NCBI RefSeq assembly: GCF_009742725.1
Contig: NZ_WPHG01000006.1
Coordinates: forward strand, 62,001-126,000
Length of the DNA stretch: 64,000 nt
Direction of reading: 5' to 3'
Source: Nitratireductor arenosus
Lineage (GTDB): Bacteria; Pseudomonadota; Alphaproteobacteria; Rhizobiales; Rhizobiaceae
Both the position numbers and the translations under genes were made by a program. The notes below the pieces were generated by a model. That model had not been told where the DNA came from. It saw only the letters and a program-made list of their open reading frames with translations, and did no database searches. Below are positions 28,506 to 38,342 of the stretch, piece after piece. Numbering within the stretch: position 1 is the stretch's first letter; the number at the start of each line of letters is the position of its first letter.

Positions 28506-29690
28506 TCAGTGTAGCGGCAGGCGGCGATAGCGGCCAGGCCTGGCCGGGTCGTCGAAATGGCTCATCGGACCGTTTTCGGAAAAATGCGCCGCCCAGCGTT
28601 TCATCGCCGCCGGGTCGAGCTCCACGCCGAGCCCCGGCCCTTCGGGAACCCGGACCGTATCGTTCTCTTGCCGGAACGGCCCGTCGCGAATGACGTCGCC
28701 GACCTGCCAGCGAAACAGCGATTGCGAGGCTTCCGTGATCCACGGCGTCGCCGCCACCACGTGCAGATAGGCCGCCGTCATGATGCCGAGATCGTTGGAA
28801 TAGCACCAGAACCCCTTGCCCATCGTCTCGCAGGCGGCGATGAATTTCAGCGTCTTCGACAGCCCGCCCAGGGCGGCGAAATTGCATACGAACGTGTCGG
28901 GCGCGCCGAGCGCCACCGCGCGGCGCAAATCGGGCACGTGGGTGGAAAACGGGATGGCCGAATGCTGGCGCAGCGCCGCCATCTCCTCGAACGTCGCGAC
29001 CGGATCCTCGTAATTGCGGATGTTGAACGGCTCGATCTCGCGCAGCACCCAGCGCGCCGTGGTCAGCGACCACTGCATGTTGGAATCGAGTTTGAGCTGG
29101 ACGTCCTCGCCCAGCGCCTCGCGCAGCATGCGCACGGTGCGGATTTCGAGCTGCGGATCGCCGAGGATCAGCTTGCCCTCGAAGATCGAGGCGCCGTGCT
29201 CGGCCCGCATCCTGAGGCAATACTCCACGATCGCCTCGGGGCTCATCTCGCCGCCGGCCCCGTCCTGCGACGGGCGGAAGGCGAAATATTCCGAAAACGG
29301 AATGTCCTTCCTGACCGCACCGCCGAGCAGGGTGTAGAGCGGCAGGCCGAACGCCTTGCCGCGAATGTCCCATAGCGCCAGTTCGACCGCGCCGAAGGCG
29401 ACCGAGGCGGCGTTCTCGCCGGTATTGGCGGTGATCTGCCAGGGCGGCACGCAGCGCGCCTCGCAATCGGCGAGGTCGAGCGGGTCGGCGCCAATCAGCG
29501 CCGGCGCGATCTCGGCCCTGATCACCTCGCCGAAATGCCACCACGGCGCCTCGCCGAGCCCGACCAACCCCTGGTCGGTTTCCACCTCGACGATCGATTT
29601 CGACGCCCCGCCATAAAGCCCTGCCGTCCACCAGAACGGGGCATCGAAGGGCACGTTGACATGGGTGACGCGGATATCGGTGATTTTCAT
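28506..29690 (-). CDS. mandelate racemase/muconate lactonizing (enolase superfamily) enzyme
   Basis: Enolase-superfamily protein of 394 aa. The capping domain (MKITDIRVTHVNVPF) leads to a barrel with FEGKLILGD (catalytic Lys region), KLDSNMQWS (first metal ligands Asp/Asn) and NYEDPV (second metal ligand). The tail resembles glucarate dehydratases (VPEGPGLGVELD), but by hand alignment the barrel histidine in their HSNNHLG motif is missing (here YSNDLG). A hydroxyproline-betaine epimerase-like or dehydratase role is conceivable. ATG 29690 is the natural start. Middle gene of the mttB-type operon, 124 bp after it and 15 bp before the demethylase gene. Confidence 0.75.
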   Translation of the reverse strand: MKITDIRVTHVNVPFDAPFWWTAGLYGGASKSIVEVETDQGLVGLGEAPWWHFGEVIRAEIAPALIGADPLDLADCEARCVPPWQITANTGENAASVAFGAVELALWDIRGKAFGLPLYTLLGGAVRKDIPFSEYFAFRPSQDGAGGEMSPEAIVEYCLRMRAEHGASIFEGKLILGDPQLEIRTVRMLREALGEDVQLKLDSNMQWSLTTARWVLREIEPFNIRNYEDPVATFEEMAALRQHSAIPFSTHVPDLRRAVALGAPDTFVCNFAALGGLSKTLKFIAACETMGKGFWCYSNDLGIMTAAYLHVVAATPWITEASQSLFRWQVGDVIRDGPFRQENDTVRVPEGPGLGVELDPAAMKRWAAHFSENGPMSHFDDPARPGRYRRLPLH

Positions 29691-29814
29691 CGGCCCGACC
29701 GTCCGCTCGCTTTCATCGCCGCATTGCCCCGCCAGTTCGCAATCTCTCGCTGAGGTAAGCACGGAAGGATCGCGTACATCGTTCCGGGGGTCGAAAACCT
29801 GGCAGTCCGCATTC

Positions 29815-31377
29815 TCAATACCACGCGTCTTCCATCGCCGCGTCCTTGCGCGCGATGAAGTCCCTGAGCGCCGCGTCCACCCCCGCGTCGAGGGGCGGCG
29901 CCTCGAATTCGGCAAGCCGCTTCTTCCACAGCTTGTTGGCCCTTCCCGCCGCGTCGTCGGCGCCTGCCGCCTCCCATTTCTCGAACGGGTCGTTGTCGGC
30001 CGTCTCGCTGTCCCAGAACGCCGTCTGGTAATTGGCCATGGTATGCTGGCAGCCAAAGAAATGACTGCCGGGCCCGACCTCGCGAAACGCGTCGAGGGCG
30101 AGCTGGTTGTCGTCGACCACCACCCCGCCGAGATAGGAATGCAGCGCGCCGCACAGATCCGTGTCCATGACGAATTTTTCGTAAGACATCGACAACAGCC
30201 CGTCGAGGAAGCCGGCCGAATGCAGGATGAAGTTCGCCCCGCAATGGATCGCGGCCAGCATCGACATGGTCGCTTCCGTCATCGCCTGCGCGTCGGGCAG
30301 TTTCGAGGTGGTGAAATTGCCCGAACATCTGAGCGGCAGCCCCAGCCGGCGGGCGAGTTGGCCGATCACCATCGAGCCGATCGCCGGTTCCGGCGTGCCG
30401 AAGGTCGGCGAGCCCGAGCGCAGCGACATCGACGACAGGAAATTGCCGAAGATCACCGGCGCGCCCGGCCGTTCGAGCTGGGCCAGCGCGCAGCCGGCCA
30501 TCGTCTCGGCCAGCGACTGGGCGATGGCGCCGGCATTGGTGACCGGTCCCATCGCGCCACCGAGGATGAACGGCACGATCACCGTACCCTGATTGGCGCG
30601 CGCATAGGCGCGCAGCACCCTGGTCATCGTGCCGTCCCACACCAGCGGCGAGTTGACGTTGAGATTGCCGAGGATGACGCAGTTTTCCTCCACGAACGGC
30701 GCGCCGAACAGCATGCGGCACATCTCGATCGAATCCTCGGCCCGTTCCTCGGCCGTGACCGAACCCATGAACGGACGGTCGGAATAGCGTATATGGCTGT
30801 AGACCATCTCCAGGTGACGCTTGTTGACCGGCAGGTCGACCGGCTCGCAGATCGTGCCGCCGGAATGGTGCAGCCACGGCGAGGCCTGACCGAGCTTGAT
30901 GAAATTGCGGAAATCCTCGATCGTGCCGTAACGACGCCCCTGGTCGAGATCCATCACGAAGGGTGAGCCGTAAGACGGCGCGAACACGACCGCGTCGCCG
31001 CCGATCAGGACGGTCTTGTCCGGGTTTCTGGCATGCTGGGTAAAGGTCGATGGCGCGGTTTTCAGCACCTCGCGCAACAGGCCGGGCTCGAAGGTGACCC
31101 GCACGCCGTCGACACGCGCTCCCGCGCGCCGCCAATGGTCGAGCGCCGCCGGATCGTCGCGAAACTCGATACCGATCTCGGCCAGGATCCGGTCGGCCGT
31201 GGTCTCGATGCGCGTGAGATTTTCTTCCGACAGGATGTCGTAGGTGGGGATGTTGCGGATGATGTAGGGCCGCCCGGGGCCCTGCCCGGCATGCGCACGC
31301 TGCTCGCGCCGCGCGTTGCGTCCGCCGCGTTCGCGGCGCGCCCCGCCGGTCGTGGCCTGATCTGCCGCCGCCTCCAT
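29815..31377 (-). CDS. trimethylamine methyltransferase (MttB) superfamily protein, non-pyrrolysine
   Basis: Protein of 520 aa of the MttB superfamily, which moves a methyl group from a quaternary or tertiary amine to a corrinoid protein. A basic, glycine-rich N-terminus of about 40 residues precedes the barrel. No in-frame amber codon interrupts the gene, so it lacks pyrrolysine and belongs with MtgB-like enzymes that act on betaines. ATG 31377 has GGGAGGT upstream. It leads the operon with the enolase-type and demethylase genes, under a divergent LysR gene. No corrinoid protein or reductive activase is present nearby, which is odd for this chemistry. Confidence 0.8.
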   Translation of the reverse strand: MEAAADQATTGGARRERGGRNARREQRAHAGQGPGRPYIIRNIPTYDILSEENLTRIETTADRILAEIGIEFRDDPAALDHWRRAGARVDGVRVTFEPGLLREVLKTAPSTFTQHARNPDKTVLIGGDAVVFAPSYGSPFVMDLDQGRRYGTIEDFRNFIKLGQASPWLHHSGGTICEPVDLPVNKRHLEMVYSHIRYSDRPFMGSVTAEERAEDSIEMCRMLFGAPFVEENCVILGNLNVNSPLVWDGTMTRVLRAYARANQGTVIVPFILGGAMGPVTNAGAIAQSLAETMAGCALAQLERPGAPVIFGNFLSSMSLRSGSPTFGTPEPAIGSMVIGQLARRLGLPLRCSGNFTTSKLPDAQAMTEATMSMLAAIHCGANFILHSAGFLDGLLSMSYEKFVMDTDLCGALHSYLGGVVVDDNQLALDAFREVGPGSHFFGCQHTMANYQTAFWDSETADNDPFEKWEAAGADDAAGRANKLWKKRLAEFEAPPLDAGVDAALRDFIARKDAAMEDAWY

Positions 31378-31479
31378 GGGACCTCCCGAACACAAGCAAG
31401 CAAAAGCAGGATCGAGGCTAACGGCGTCGCGATCATTTGTGACGCTGGAAAATCTTCGGCCTTTCTATAAGCTCCGTTT

Positions 31480-32382
31480 ATGCAGAGCTTGCGCCACCTG
31501 CTGCCGTCGGCCGGCAGCCTGATCGTCTTCGAGGCCGCGGGAAGGCTCGAAAGCTTCACCGCCGCCGGGCGCGAGCTCGGCATGAGCCAGGCTGCCGTCT
31601 CCTACGCGATCCGCGGCCTGGAAGACCGGCTCGGCCTGCCGCTGTTCGAGCGCCGCCATCGTCAGGTGCGCCTCACCGAGGCGGGCAGTCATTTCTTCGC
31701 CGACGTCTCGCTTGGCCTCTCCCACATCCGCAAATCGGCCGAGGATCTGCAACTGGCAGCCAGCGGCGGCCATGTGACGCTATCCGCCTCAACCGCGTTC
31801 GCTTCGTTCTGGATGATGCCGCGACTGCAGCTCTTTCGCGAGGAGGTGGCGGGCGTCGATCTACGCATTCAGACCGCCGAGCGCGACCTCGATATCGTCG
31901 CCGAAGGCATTCCGCTCGGCATTCGCGGCGGCAACCCGAAGGAATGGCCCCGCTACGAGGCGCTGCCGCTCGCCGAGGAAGTGATCTTTCCAGTCGCAAG
32001 CCCCGCCTATGCCGCCCGCTTCGGCCTGCCGGCAACGGTGGCCGATCTGCACGAGCACCGCCTGATCCATCTGGAAGAACCTTATCGCGAGGCGGCGAGC
32101 TGGGCCGACTGGTTCCGTTCGGCCGGCTTCACCGGCCAGGTCGCGAGCCGCAGCCTTTTGATCAACGATTACGCGCTGGTTCTGCAGGCGGTGATGGAGG
32201 GCCAGGGCATCGCGCTCGGATGGCAATATCTGGCTGAGCGGCTGCTGGGCAGCGGGCTTTTGGTGCGCGTCACCGACCATGCCATGGCGACCGGAAAGCG
32301 TTTTTTCATCGTCTGGCCACGCGACCGCGAACTCACCGACAATGCCCGCAAGGTCCGCGATTGGCTTTTGAGCCAGGCCTGA
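31480..32382 (+). CDS. LysR-family regulator of the mttB-type operon
   Basis: LysR regulator of 300 aa, GcvA-like. The helix-turn-helix contains FTAAGRELGMSQAAVSYAIRGLE, and the C-terminal effector domain covers residues 90-300. It is divergent from the methyltransferase gene with 102 bp between, the standard arrangement for a regulator controlling its neighbour. Effector is probably a substrate of the pathway, unknown here. Confidence 0.88.
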   Translation: MQSLRHLLPSAGSLIVFEAAGRLESFTAAGRELGMSQAAVSYAIRGLEDRLGLPLFERRHRQVRLTEAGSHFFADVSLGLSHIRKSAEDLQLAASGGHVTLSASTAFASFWMMPRLQLFREEVAGVDLRIQTAERDLDIVAEGIPLGIRGGNPKEWPRYEALPLAEEVIFPVASPAYAARFGLPATVADLHEHRLIHLEEPYREAASWADWFRSAGFTGQVASRSLLINDYALVLQAVMEGQGIALGWQYLAERLLGSGLLVRVTDHAMATGKRFFIVWPRDRELTDNARKVRDWLLSQA

Positions 32383-32488
32383 TCCCGGCGAGCCCGGCAC
32401 GCACGTCGCGTCGTCAACGTAACCGTTTGATAACCCACGATTGATAAAATTGACGGCTGGAGCGGTCAACGGTCCTCAGGAAACGGAG

Positions 32489-32854
32489 ATGAACGGCTTT
32501 CCGACACAGGCACCCGCACCAATCACGACATCCGCGGAAAAACGGCGGCATCCCCGGCGGCGGATCAATTTGCTGGTCGAGATCGAACTTCCCACGCGTG
32601 GCCTGCGTGCCATGACCGACGCCAGGGCCGTGGTCTGCAACATCTCCGAGGGCGGCGTTCTTCTCGATCCGATCGACATCACCGAGATGCCGGACTGCTT
32701 CTACCTTCGTTTTCCCCACAGCCGTGAAAGGCTCGCCTGCTACGTCGTCAATCGCGGCCGCCGCTTCGTCAACGTCATGTTCGCGCGCCCAGTGCCGGCC
32801 ACCTTCGTCGAGGAAATCGTCGATTTGCCAGCCTATTCGCGCCTGAGCCGCTAA
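32489..32854 (+). CDS. PilZ-domain protein (c-di-GMP binding)
   Basis: Protein of 121 aa consisting of one PilZ domain. The c-di-GMP motifs are visible: the arginine motif KRRHPRRR near residue 20 (RxxxR) and NISEGGVLL near residue 54 ((D/N)xSxxG). It likely acts as a free receptor that changes motility or envelope processes. ATG 32489 has ACGGAG upstream. It is a single gene, 106 bp after the LysR gene and 84 bp before mutL. Confidence 0.8.
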   Translation: MNGFPTQAPAPITTSAEKRRHPRRRINLLVEIELPTRGLRAMTDARAVVCNISEGGVLLDPIDITEMPDCFYLRFPHSRERLACYVVNRGRRFVNVMFARPVPATFVEEIVDLPAYSRLSR

Positions 32855-32938
32855 CCGCCGGCATCAATGCCCCCGGCCGGATCGGTTTCGTGTCCGACGC
32901 CTCCTGTCCTTGTCGGCGAATCCGGCTATAAGCGCGCC

Positions 32939-34783
32939 ATGCCCATTCGCCAGCTTACCGACACGATGATCAACCAGATCGCCGCCGGCGAGGTCATCGA
33001 GCGTCCGGCGAGCGTGGTCAAGGAACTGGTCGAAAACGCTCTCGACGCCGGCGCCGGCCGCATCGAAGTGGCGACCGCCGGCGGCGGGCTCAATTTGATC
33101 CGCGTTATCGACGATGGCAGCGGTATCGCCGAGGACGAACTGCCGCTCGCCGTGGCGCGTCATTGCACCTCCAAGCTGTCCAACGACATCCACGACATCC
33201 GCTCGCTCGGCTTTCGCGGCGAGGCCCTGCCCTCGATCGGCGCCGTCGCCCGGCTCGTCATCCGTTCGCGCGTCAGGGGAGCGGGCAGCGGCAGCGAAAT
33301 CCGCGTCGACGGCGGCAGTCTCAGCGGCCCGCAGCCGGCACCGGCCAATCCCGGCACGATGGTCGAAGTGCGCGACCTCTTCTTCGCCACCCCGGCCAGG
33401 CTGAAATTCATGAAGGGCGAGCGCGCCGAGACCAGCGCCGTCGCCGATACGGTCAAGCGCATCGCGGTCGCCTTCCCGCAGGTGCGCTTCACGCTTACCG
33501 GCGGCGAGCGCACCCGCCTCGATCTTCCCGCCGAGGCGCAAGGGCCGGACGGCATGCTGGGCCGGCTCGCCCGGGTTCTGGGGAGTGAATTCGCCGAAAA
33601 CGCGCTCGCCGTCGAGGCCGAGCGCGAAGGTGTCGGGCTGTCGGCGCGGATTTCCATCCCCTCCTTCACCCGCGCCAACGCGCTGCACCAATATGCCTAT
33701 GTCAACGGACGGCCGGTGCGCGACCGCCAGGTCGCAGCGGCGATCCGCGCCGCCTATGCCGATGTCCTGCCGCGCGACCGACACGCGGTCGCCGCCCTGT
33801 TTCTGACCCTCGACCCCGCGCTTGTCGACGTCAATGTCCACCCGGCCAAGGCCGATGTCCGCTTCCGCGATCCCGGCCTGGTCCGCGGCCTGATCATCGG
33901 CGCCATCCGCCAGAGCCTGGCCGAAGCCGGCATCCGCCCCGCCACCAGCGCGGCGAGCGAACTGCTCGAGGCCTTTCGCCCAGGCGCGGGCGCCGGCCGG
34001 CCGGCTGGTTCCGGACCCGGCCACGGTGCGCCCGCCTCCTGGCCGCGCCCCTTCGCCGTGCCGGGTTTCGACCCGGCGCGCTCGCCGCACCGTCCGCTCG
34101 TCGACGGCTTCGCCGAGGCGGGCCAGGCCGCCTTCTTTGCCGCCGCAGAACCAAGCGCCGACGCGCGGGCGGCCGCGCCCGACGCCCCGGCCGAATTGCT
34201 GCGCACGCCGCTGGGGGCCGCCCGCGCGCAGGTGCACGAGAACTATATCGTCGCCCAGACCACCGATTCGCTGGTGATCGTCGACCAGCACGCCGCGCAT
34301 GAGCGCCTGGTCTACGAGGCGCTGAAGACCGCGATCCACGCCCGCCCCCTGCCCGCGCAACTCCTGTTGTTACCCGAGATCGTCGACATGGCCGAGGACG
34401 ACGCCGACCGGCTGGCGCGCCATGCCGATACGCTGCGCCATTTCGGGCTCGGCCTGGAACGCTTCGGCCCCGGCGCGGTGGCGGTGCGCGAGACGCCGGC
34501 GATGCTCGGAGAGACCGACACCGCCGCTCTGGTGCGCGACCTTGCCGACGAGATCGCCGAGAGCGACACCGCCGACACGCTGAAGAACCGACTCGACCGC
34601 ATCGCGGCGACCATGGCCTGTCACGGCTCGGTGCGTTCGGGCCGCCGCCTGAAGGCCGAGGAGATGAACGCGCTGCTGCGCCAGATGGAGGCGACCCCCG
34701 GCTCGGCGACCTGCAACCACGGCCGGCCAACCTATATCGAGCTGAGACTCGCCGACATCGAGCGCCTGTTCGGCCGCCGCTGA
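32939..34783 (+). CDS. mutL: DNA mismatch repair endonuclease MutL
   Basis: MutL of 614 aa. The N-terminal GHKL ATPase has [26 protein letters not shown] and [11 protein letters not shown] linker rich in proline and alanine spans about 340-440. The C-terminal domain carries the nicking-endonuclease motif [12 protein letters not shown] near residue 448, plus ACHGSV and CNHGRPT, the zinc-site motifs. This is the nicking MutL type of organisms without MutH. ATG 32939 gives the standard MPIRQL start. The DUF2093 gene follows at 95 bp. Confidence 0.96.
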   Translation: MPIRQLTDTMINQIAAGEVIERPASVVKELVENALDAGAGRIEVATAGGGLNLIRVIDDGSGIAEDELPLAVARHCTSKLSNDIHDIRSLGFRGEALPSIGAVARLVIRSRVRGAGSGSEIRVDGGSLSGPQPAPANPGTMVEVRDLFFATPARLKFMKGERAETSAVADTVKRIAVAFPQVRFTLTGGERTRLDLPAEAQGPDGMLGRLARVLGSEFAENALAVEAEREGVGLSARISIPSFTRANALHQYAYVNGRPVRDRQVAAAIRAAYADVLPRDRHAVAALFLTLDPALVDVNVHPAKADVRFRDPGLVRGLIIGAIRQSLAEAGIRPATSAASELLEAFRPGAGAGRPAGSGPGHGAPASWPRPFAVPGFDPARSPHRPLVDGFAEAGQAAFFAAAEPSADARAAAPDAPAELLRTPLGAARAQVHENYIVAQTTDSLVIVDQHAAHERLVYEALKTAIHARPLPAQLLLLPEIVDMAEDDADRLARHADTLRHFGLGLERFGPGAVAVRETPAMLGETDTAALVRDLADEIAESDTADTLKNRLDRIAATMACHGSVRSGRRLKAEEMNALLRQMEATPGSATCNHGRPTYIELRLADIERLFGRR

Positions 34784-34878
34784 CGCGCTTTTGAACCCGC
34801 ACGCCGGGCACGCCCGCTTGACCCGGCCGCCGAAATATGGCGCTTAGGTCACGCATCGCAACCACGGAAAGCGCGACG

Positions 34879-35109
34879 ATGAACCGGTTCGAAGGGCCAG
34901 GCGCCAAGGAAGCGCGATTGCGCTATCTCGACGGAGATTTCCAGGTCACCAGCCCGGGTTCGTTCGTGCGTTGCGCGGTGACCGGCGAGCCGATCCCCCT
35001 CGATGAGCTGCGTTACTGGAGCGTCGCGCGCCAGGAAGCCTATGTCAGCGCCACCGTCTCGCTCGGCCGCGAAATCGATCTCGACCCCGATTTGCGCCGC
35101 CGCGGCTGA
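34879..35109 (+). CDS. DUF2093 domain protein
   Basis: Small protein of 76 aa with the DUF2093 pattern RYLDGDFQVTSPGSFVRCAVTG and IPLDELRYWSV. Function unknown; nearly always found beside lpxK or mutL in rhizobial genomes, as here. ATG 34879 is preceded by ACGGAAAGCG, a weak ribosome site. It is convergent with lpxK. Confidence 0.82.
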   Translation: MNRFEGPGAKEARLRYLDGDFQVTSPGSFVRCAVTGEPIPLDELRYWSVARQEAYVSATVSLGREIDLDPDLRRRG

Positions 35110-35178
35110 CCAGGCACCCCCGGTCTTAGACAATCTCCAATGACCGTGGGGTCCGGCCCGTACCGTCTGCCCGGCAGT

Positions 35179-36219
35179 TCACCCGTGCCGCGACACGCCG
35201 TGGCGCCGGGTCTCATAGGCCTCGACCGTTTCGGCGATGATGCGCTGCGGTGCGTCGGCCGGCTCGAAGGCGAGCCCGATCTCCAGAACCGTAACGGTTG
35301 CGGCCAGGGCACGCCCGGCCTCGGAGCCGGTGGCGAGCCGCACGGCGTCCTTTTCGGTCGTGATGAGGTCGAGATCCTGGGCCGCCGCCTCGGCGGCGAG
35401 ATCGGCGATCTCATCCTCCGCGAAGACGTGATGATCGCCGAAACCGCGGCGATCGACGACAATCCCGCCCGCCGCCTCGACGGTCAGGAAGAATTTTTCC
35501 GGGTCGCCGATCCCGGCAAAGGCGAGAAACCGTCGGCCGCGCAGGGCACGGGCCTTTTTCGGTTTGACCGTCGCCGCGTAGACCGGCTTGCCGGCGCGCG
35601 AAGCGCGCCGGATGACGCCAGCCGCCTTATCGCCGTCGCCGACCGCGAGCACGGCGTCGGCGAATGCCATCTGCCGCACCACCGGCGCGCGCACCGGTCC
35701 GCCGGGAATGATATGCCCATTGCCGAGCCCGCGCCGCGCATCGATGACGATCAACGCGCAATCGATATGGATGTGGGCGCTCTGGAAGCCGTCATCCATG
35801 ACCAGAAAATCGCAACCCTTGGCGATCAGCGCCCGCGCGCCCTCGGCCCGTTTCGGCGTCACGACGACCGGCGCATGGCGCGCCAGAAGCAGCGGCTCGT
35901 CGCCGACGTGGCGCGCGGCGTCGCGTTTGGCATCGACGAAATGCGTTTGCGCATTGGTTCCGCCATGGCCGCGCGACAGGATGCCGGGCTTGTAGCCGGC
36001 GCGCCGGGCCGCCCGCGCCATCGCGATCGCGGTCGGCGTCTTGCCCGCGCCGCCTACGGTCAGATTGCCGACGCAAAGTACCGGCGCGGCCACCTTTTCG
36101 CGCGGCGCATACGCCATTTGCCGGCCGGCGACGAGCCCGTAGACCCACGACAGCGGAAGAAGCGAGCGCGCGCGCCAGTCCGCTTTTTCCCACCAGAAAA
36201 GGGGGGCCTCGCTCGCCAC
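35179..36219 (-). CDS. lpxK: tetraacyldisaccharide 4'-kinase
   Basis: LpxK of 346 aa, the inner-membrane kinase that adds the 4'-phosphate in lipid A synthesis. The P-loop reads VGGAGKTPTA near residue 57, and SRGHGG and DDGFQ follow. GTG 36219 is selected because AGGAGG lies 8 bp upstream and the product then starts MASEAP, as in relatives; a TTG two codons earlier would be only 2 bp from the same ribosome site. Directly after waaA in the lipid A/Kdo operon. Confidence 0.92.
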   Translation of the reverse strand: MASEAPLFWWEKADWRARSLLPLSWVYGLVAGRQMAYAPREKVAAPVLCVGNLTVGGAGKTPTAIAMARAARRAGYKPGILSRGHGGTNAQTHFVDAKRDAARHVGDEPLLLARHAPVVVTPKRAEGARALIAKGCDFLVMDDGFQSAHIHIDCALIVIDARRGLGNGHIIPGGPVRAPVVRQMAFADAVLAVGDGDKAAGVIRRASRAGKPVYAATVKPKKARALRGRRFLAFAGIGDPEKFFLTVEAAGGIVVDRRGFGDHHVFAEDEIADLAAEAAAQDLDLITTEKDAVRLATGSEAGRALAATVTVLEIGLAFEPADAPQRIIAETVEAYETRRHGVSRHG

Positions 36220-36221
36220 CG

Positions 36222-37544
36222 TCAACGCCTCCTGGCGCTGGCGTCCTCGAGCCGGGCCTTGACGATCAGCGGCTGGATATAGGGTTCGAGAGCGCGCAAG
36301 GTGGTCGCGAGCGCACCGCGCATGTCTTCTACGGCCGCGCGCCCGGCAACGATCATCTCGCGACGCTTGCCTTCATTGTTGAGCAGGAAATTGACCGCGC
36401 CGGCCAGCATGTCGCGATCGTGGACGAGCCGCGCCCCGCCGCGTTCGATCAGTTGCTGATAGGCGTCGCGGAAATTCTGGACGTTCTTGCCCGAAAGCAC
36501 GGCTGTGTCGAGCATCGCCGGCTCAAGCGGGTTTTGCCCGCCCTCGGCCAGCAGCGAGCGCCCGACAAAGGCGATTTCGGTCAGGCGCAGATACAGCCCC
36601 ATCTCGCCGATCGTGTCGCCCAGAAGAATGTCGGTGTCGGGCGTTACCGGCTCGTCCCGGCTGCGGCGGGCGACCTTGAGCCCCTTTTCGGCGAACCGCG
36701 CCAGCAGGGCATCGCCACGCTCGGGATGGCGCGGCACGATGATGGTCAGGATATCGGGATGGCGCGATTTCAAAAGCGCATGGACATCGGCAGCGACCGC
36801 TTCTTCGCCTTCATGGGTCGAAACCGCCGCCCAGCTCGGGCGCGCGCCGATTTCCCCGCCGATCCGCGCCAGACACGCCTGATCGACCAGCGGCGGGTCG
36901 GTGTCGACCTTCAGATTGCCCGACACCGTCACCGGACGAGCGCCGAGCGCGGTAAAACGCTCGCCGTCGGTTTCCGACTGCGCCACGACATGGGCGAGAT
37001 TTTCCAGAAGCGCTTCCGCCAGATGGTTGCGCTTCTTCCAGGCCGCGAACGAGCGGTCCGAAAGACGGCCATTGACCAGCACCTGCGGAACCCGGCGCGC
37101 GCCGAGTTCCAGAATGGTCATCGGCCAGATCTCCGATTCGGCGATGATGGCGAGGTCGGGCGACCAGTGCGATAGGAACCGGCTGACCGCCGGCTTGAGA
37201 TCGAGGGGCACATATTGATGGATCACGCGGTCGCCCAACCGCTCCTTGACCACGCGCGCCGAGGTGACCGTCCCGGTGGTCATGACGACCCCGATGCCGT
37301 AACCCACGATGCGCTCGATCAGTGGAACCACGGCGTTGGTTTCGCCGACGCTGGCTGCATGCATCCAAACGATCGGCCCGCGCGGCCGCGCGATTGCGGT
37401 GAAACCGTAGCGTTCGCGCCGCCGACCGGCCTCCTCCTTGCCCCGGGTCGAGCGCCACGCCACATAACCGCCGACCAGCGGATAGGCGACCGCGCCGGCC
37501 AACCGGTAGGTCGACAGCAAAGTGCGCGCCCAGCGTTCACTCAT
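36222..37544 (-). CDS. waaA: 3-deoxy-D-manno-octulosonic acid transferase
   Basis: Kdo transferase of 440 aa. An N-terminal membrane anchor region is followed by a GT-B fold with MHAASVGETNA near residue 60 and the C-terminal nucleotide-binding part with SLLAEGGQNPLEPA near residue 340. It attaches Kdo residues to the lipid A precursor. Its ATG overlaps the stop of the preceding acyltransferase gene (ATGA), and its stop lies 3 bp before the lpxK start, so the operon is tightly coupled. Confidence 0.94.
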   Translation of the reverse strand: MSERWARTLLSTYRLAGAVAYPLVGGYVAWRSTRGKEEAGRRRERYGFTAIARPRGPIVWMHAASVGETNAVVPLIERIVGYGIGVVMTTGTVTSARVVKERLGDRVIHQYVPLDLKPAVSRFLSHWSPDLAIIAESEIWPMTILELGARRVPQVLVNGRLSDRSFAAWKKRNHLAEALLENLAHVVAQSETDGERFTALGARPVTVSGNLKVDTDPPLVDQACLARIGGEIGARPSWAAVSTHEGEEAVAADVHALLKSRHPDILTIIVPRHPERGDALLARFAEKGLKVARRSRDEPVTPDTDILLGDTIGEMGLYLRLTEIAFVGRSLLAEGGQNPLEPAMLDTAVLSGKNVQNFRDAYQQLIERGGARLVHDRDMLAGAVNFLLNNEGKRREMIVAGRAAVEDMRGALATTLRALEPYIQPLIVKARLEDASARRR

Positions 37545-38263
37545 TTCCGCGCGCTAACCAGGCGATACGCCTCGGCGGTGACAGCGTTGAGCCCCGCGGT
37601 GATCTCGCGACGCTTGCGCTCCAGTTCGGCATCGTCGGCATCCGCCGGCACATGGATCGGATCGCCGACAATCACAGCCTTGCGCCCGAAGGGCAGATTG
37701 ATCGTCGTCTTGTCCCAACTGCTCTCGATCACCTTGCGGCGGCTGGTAGCAAGCGCGACCGGCACGACCGGGCGACCGGAGATGCGCCCGAGCATGGCGA
37801 TCCCAAGACCGGCCTCGCGTGGCGTCCCATGTGGAATATCGGCGATCATGGCGACCGCCGTGCCACCGTCGAGTGCCTTTTTTAGGGTCAGCAGCGCCCG
37901 AATACCGCCTTTTTCGAGCGTACGCGCACGGTCGCGCCCGCCCGAGCCGCGCACGATCTCGAAACCGAAGCGTTCGGCGACCCGCGCGTTGAGTTCGGCA
38001 TCCCGGCTGCGCGAGAACAGCGCCGCCATCTTCGCGCCTTTCGGCTTCATGCAGGGGGCCAGGATGTGCTGGCCGTGCCAGAAGGCGGCGATCCCCGGCG
38101 CATGCACGTCGAACGCGGCCGAGGCGTCGTGCGAGCCTTTCGCCGTCCTGTTGGCGGCATAGATGAAGCGCAGCGCCACTCCGATCGCCACCGTGATACC
38201 GTCGAGCACGAAGGCCGACTCGGCGAGCGGAGCCCGCACCTTGCGCCAAAGCCTCTTTGTCAT
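37541..38263 (-). CDS. lysophospholipid acyltransferase-family protein (DUF374)
   Basis: Protein of 240 aa of the DUF374 group. FWHGQHILAP near residue 57 is the acyltransferase histidine segment, and MIADIPHGTPREA near 142 a second conserved part. One hydrophobic N-terminal helix anchors it. It probably modifies lipid A or a related envelope lipid, given its place in the lpxK-waaA operon; the exact acceptor is unknown. ATG 38263 is used; its stop overlaps waaA by 4 bp. Confidence 0.82.
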   Translation of the reverse strand: MTKRLWRKVRAPLAESAFVLDGITVAIGVALRFIYAANRTAKGSHDASAAFDVHAPGIAAFWHGQHILAPCMKPKGAKMAALFSRSRDAELNARVAERFGFEIVRGSGGRDRARTLEKGGIRALLTLKKALDGGTAVAMIADIPHGTPREAGLGIAMLGRISGRPVVPVALATSRRKVIESSWDKTTINLPFGRKAVIVGDPIHVPADADDAELERKRREITAGLNAVTAEAYRLVSARK

Positions 38264-38342
38264 GGCCGGTCGTTTTCCCGCGCGCGAACCCCGCGCATCG
38301 TCCAGGCGACCCAAATGCTCGTCCGTCATCGGATCCGTCCCG

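Noticed and set aside
29691-30056. N-terminal extension of the enolase-type gene into the end of the methyltransferase gene
   Set aside because: The extra residues are low-complexity and out of frame with the methyltransferase; ATG 29690 gives the standard N-terminus.
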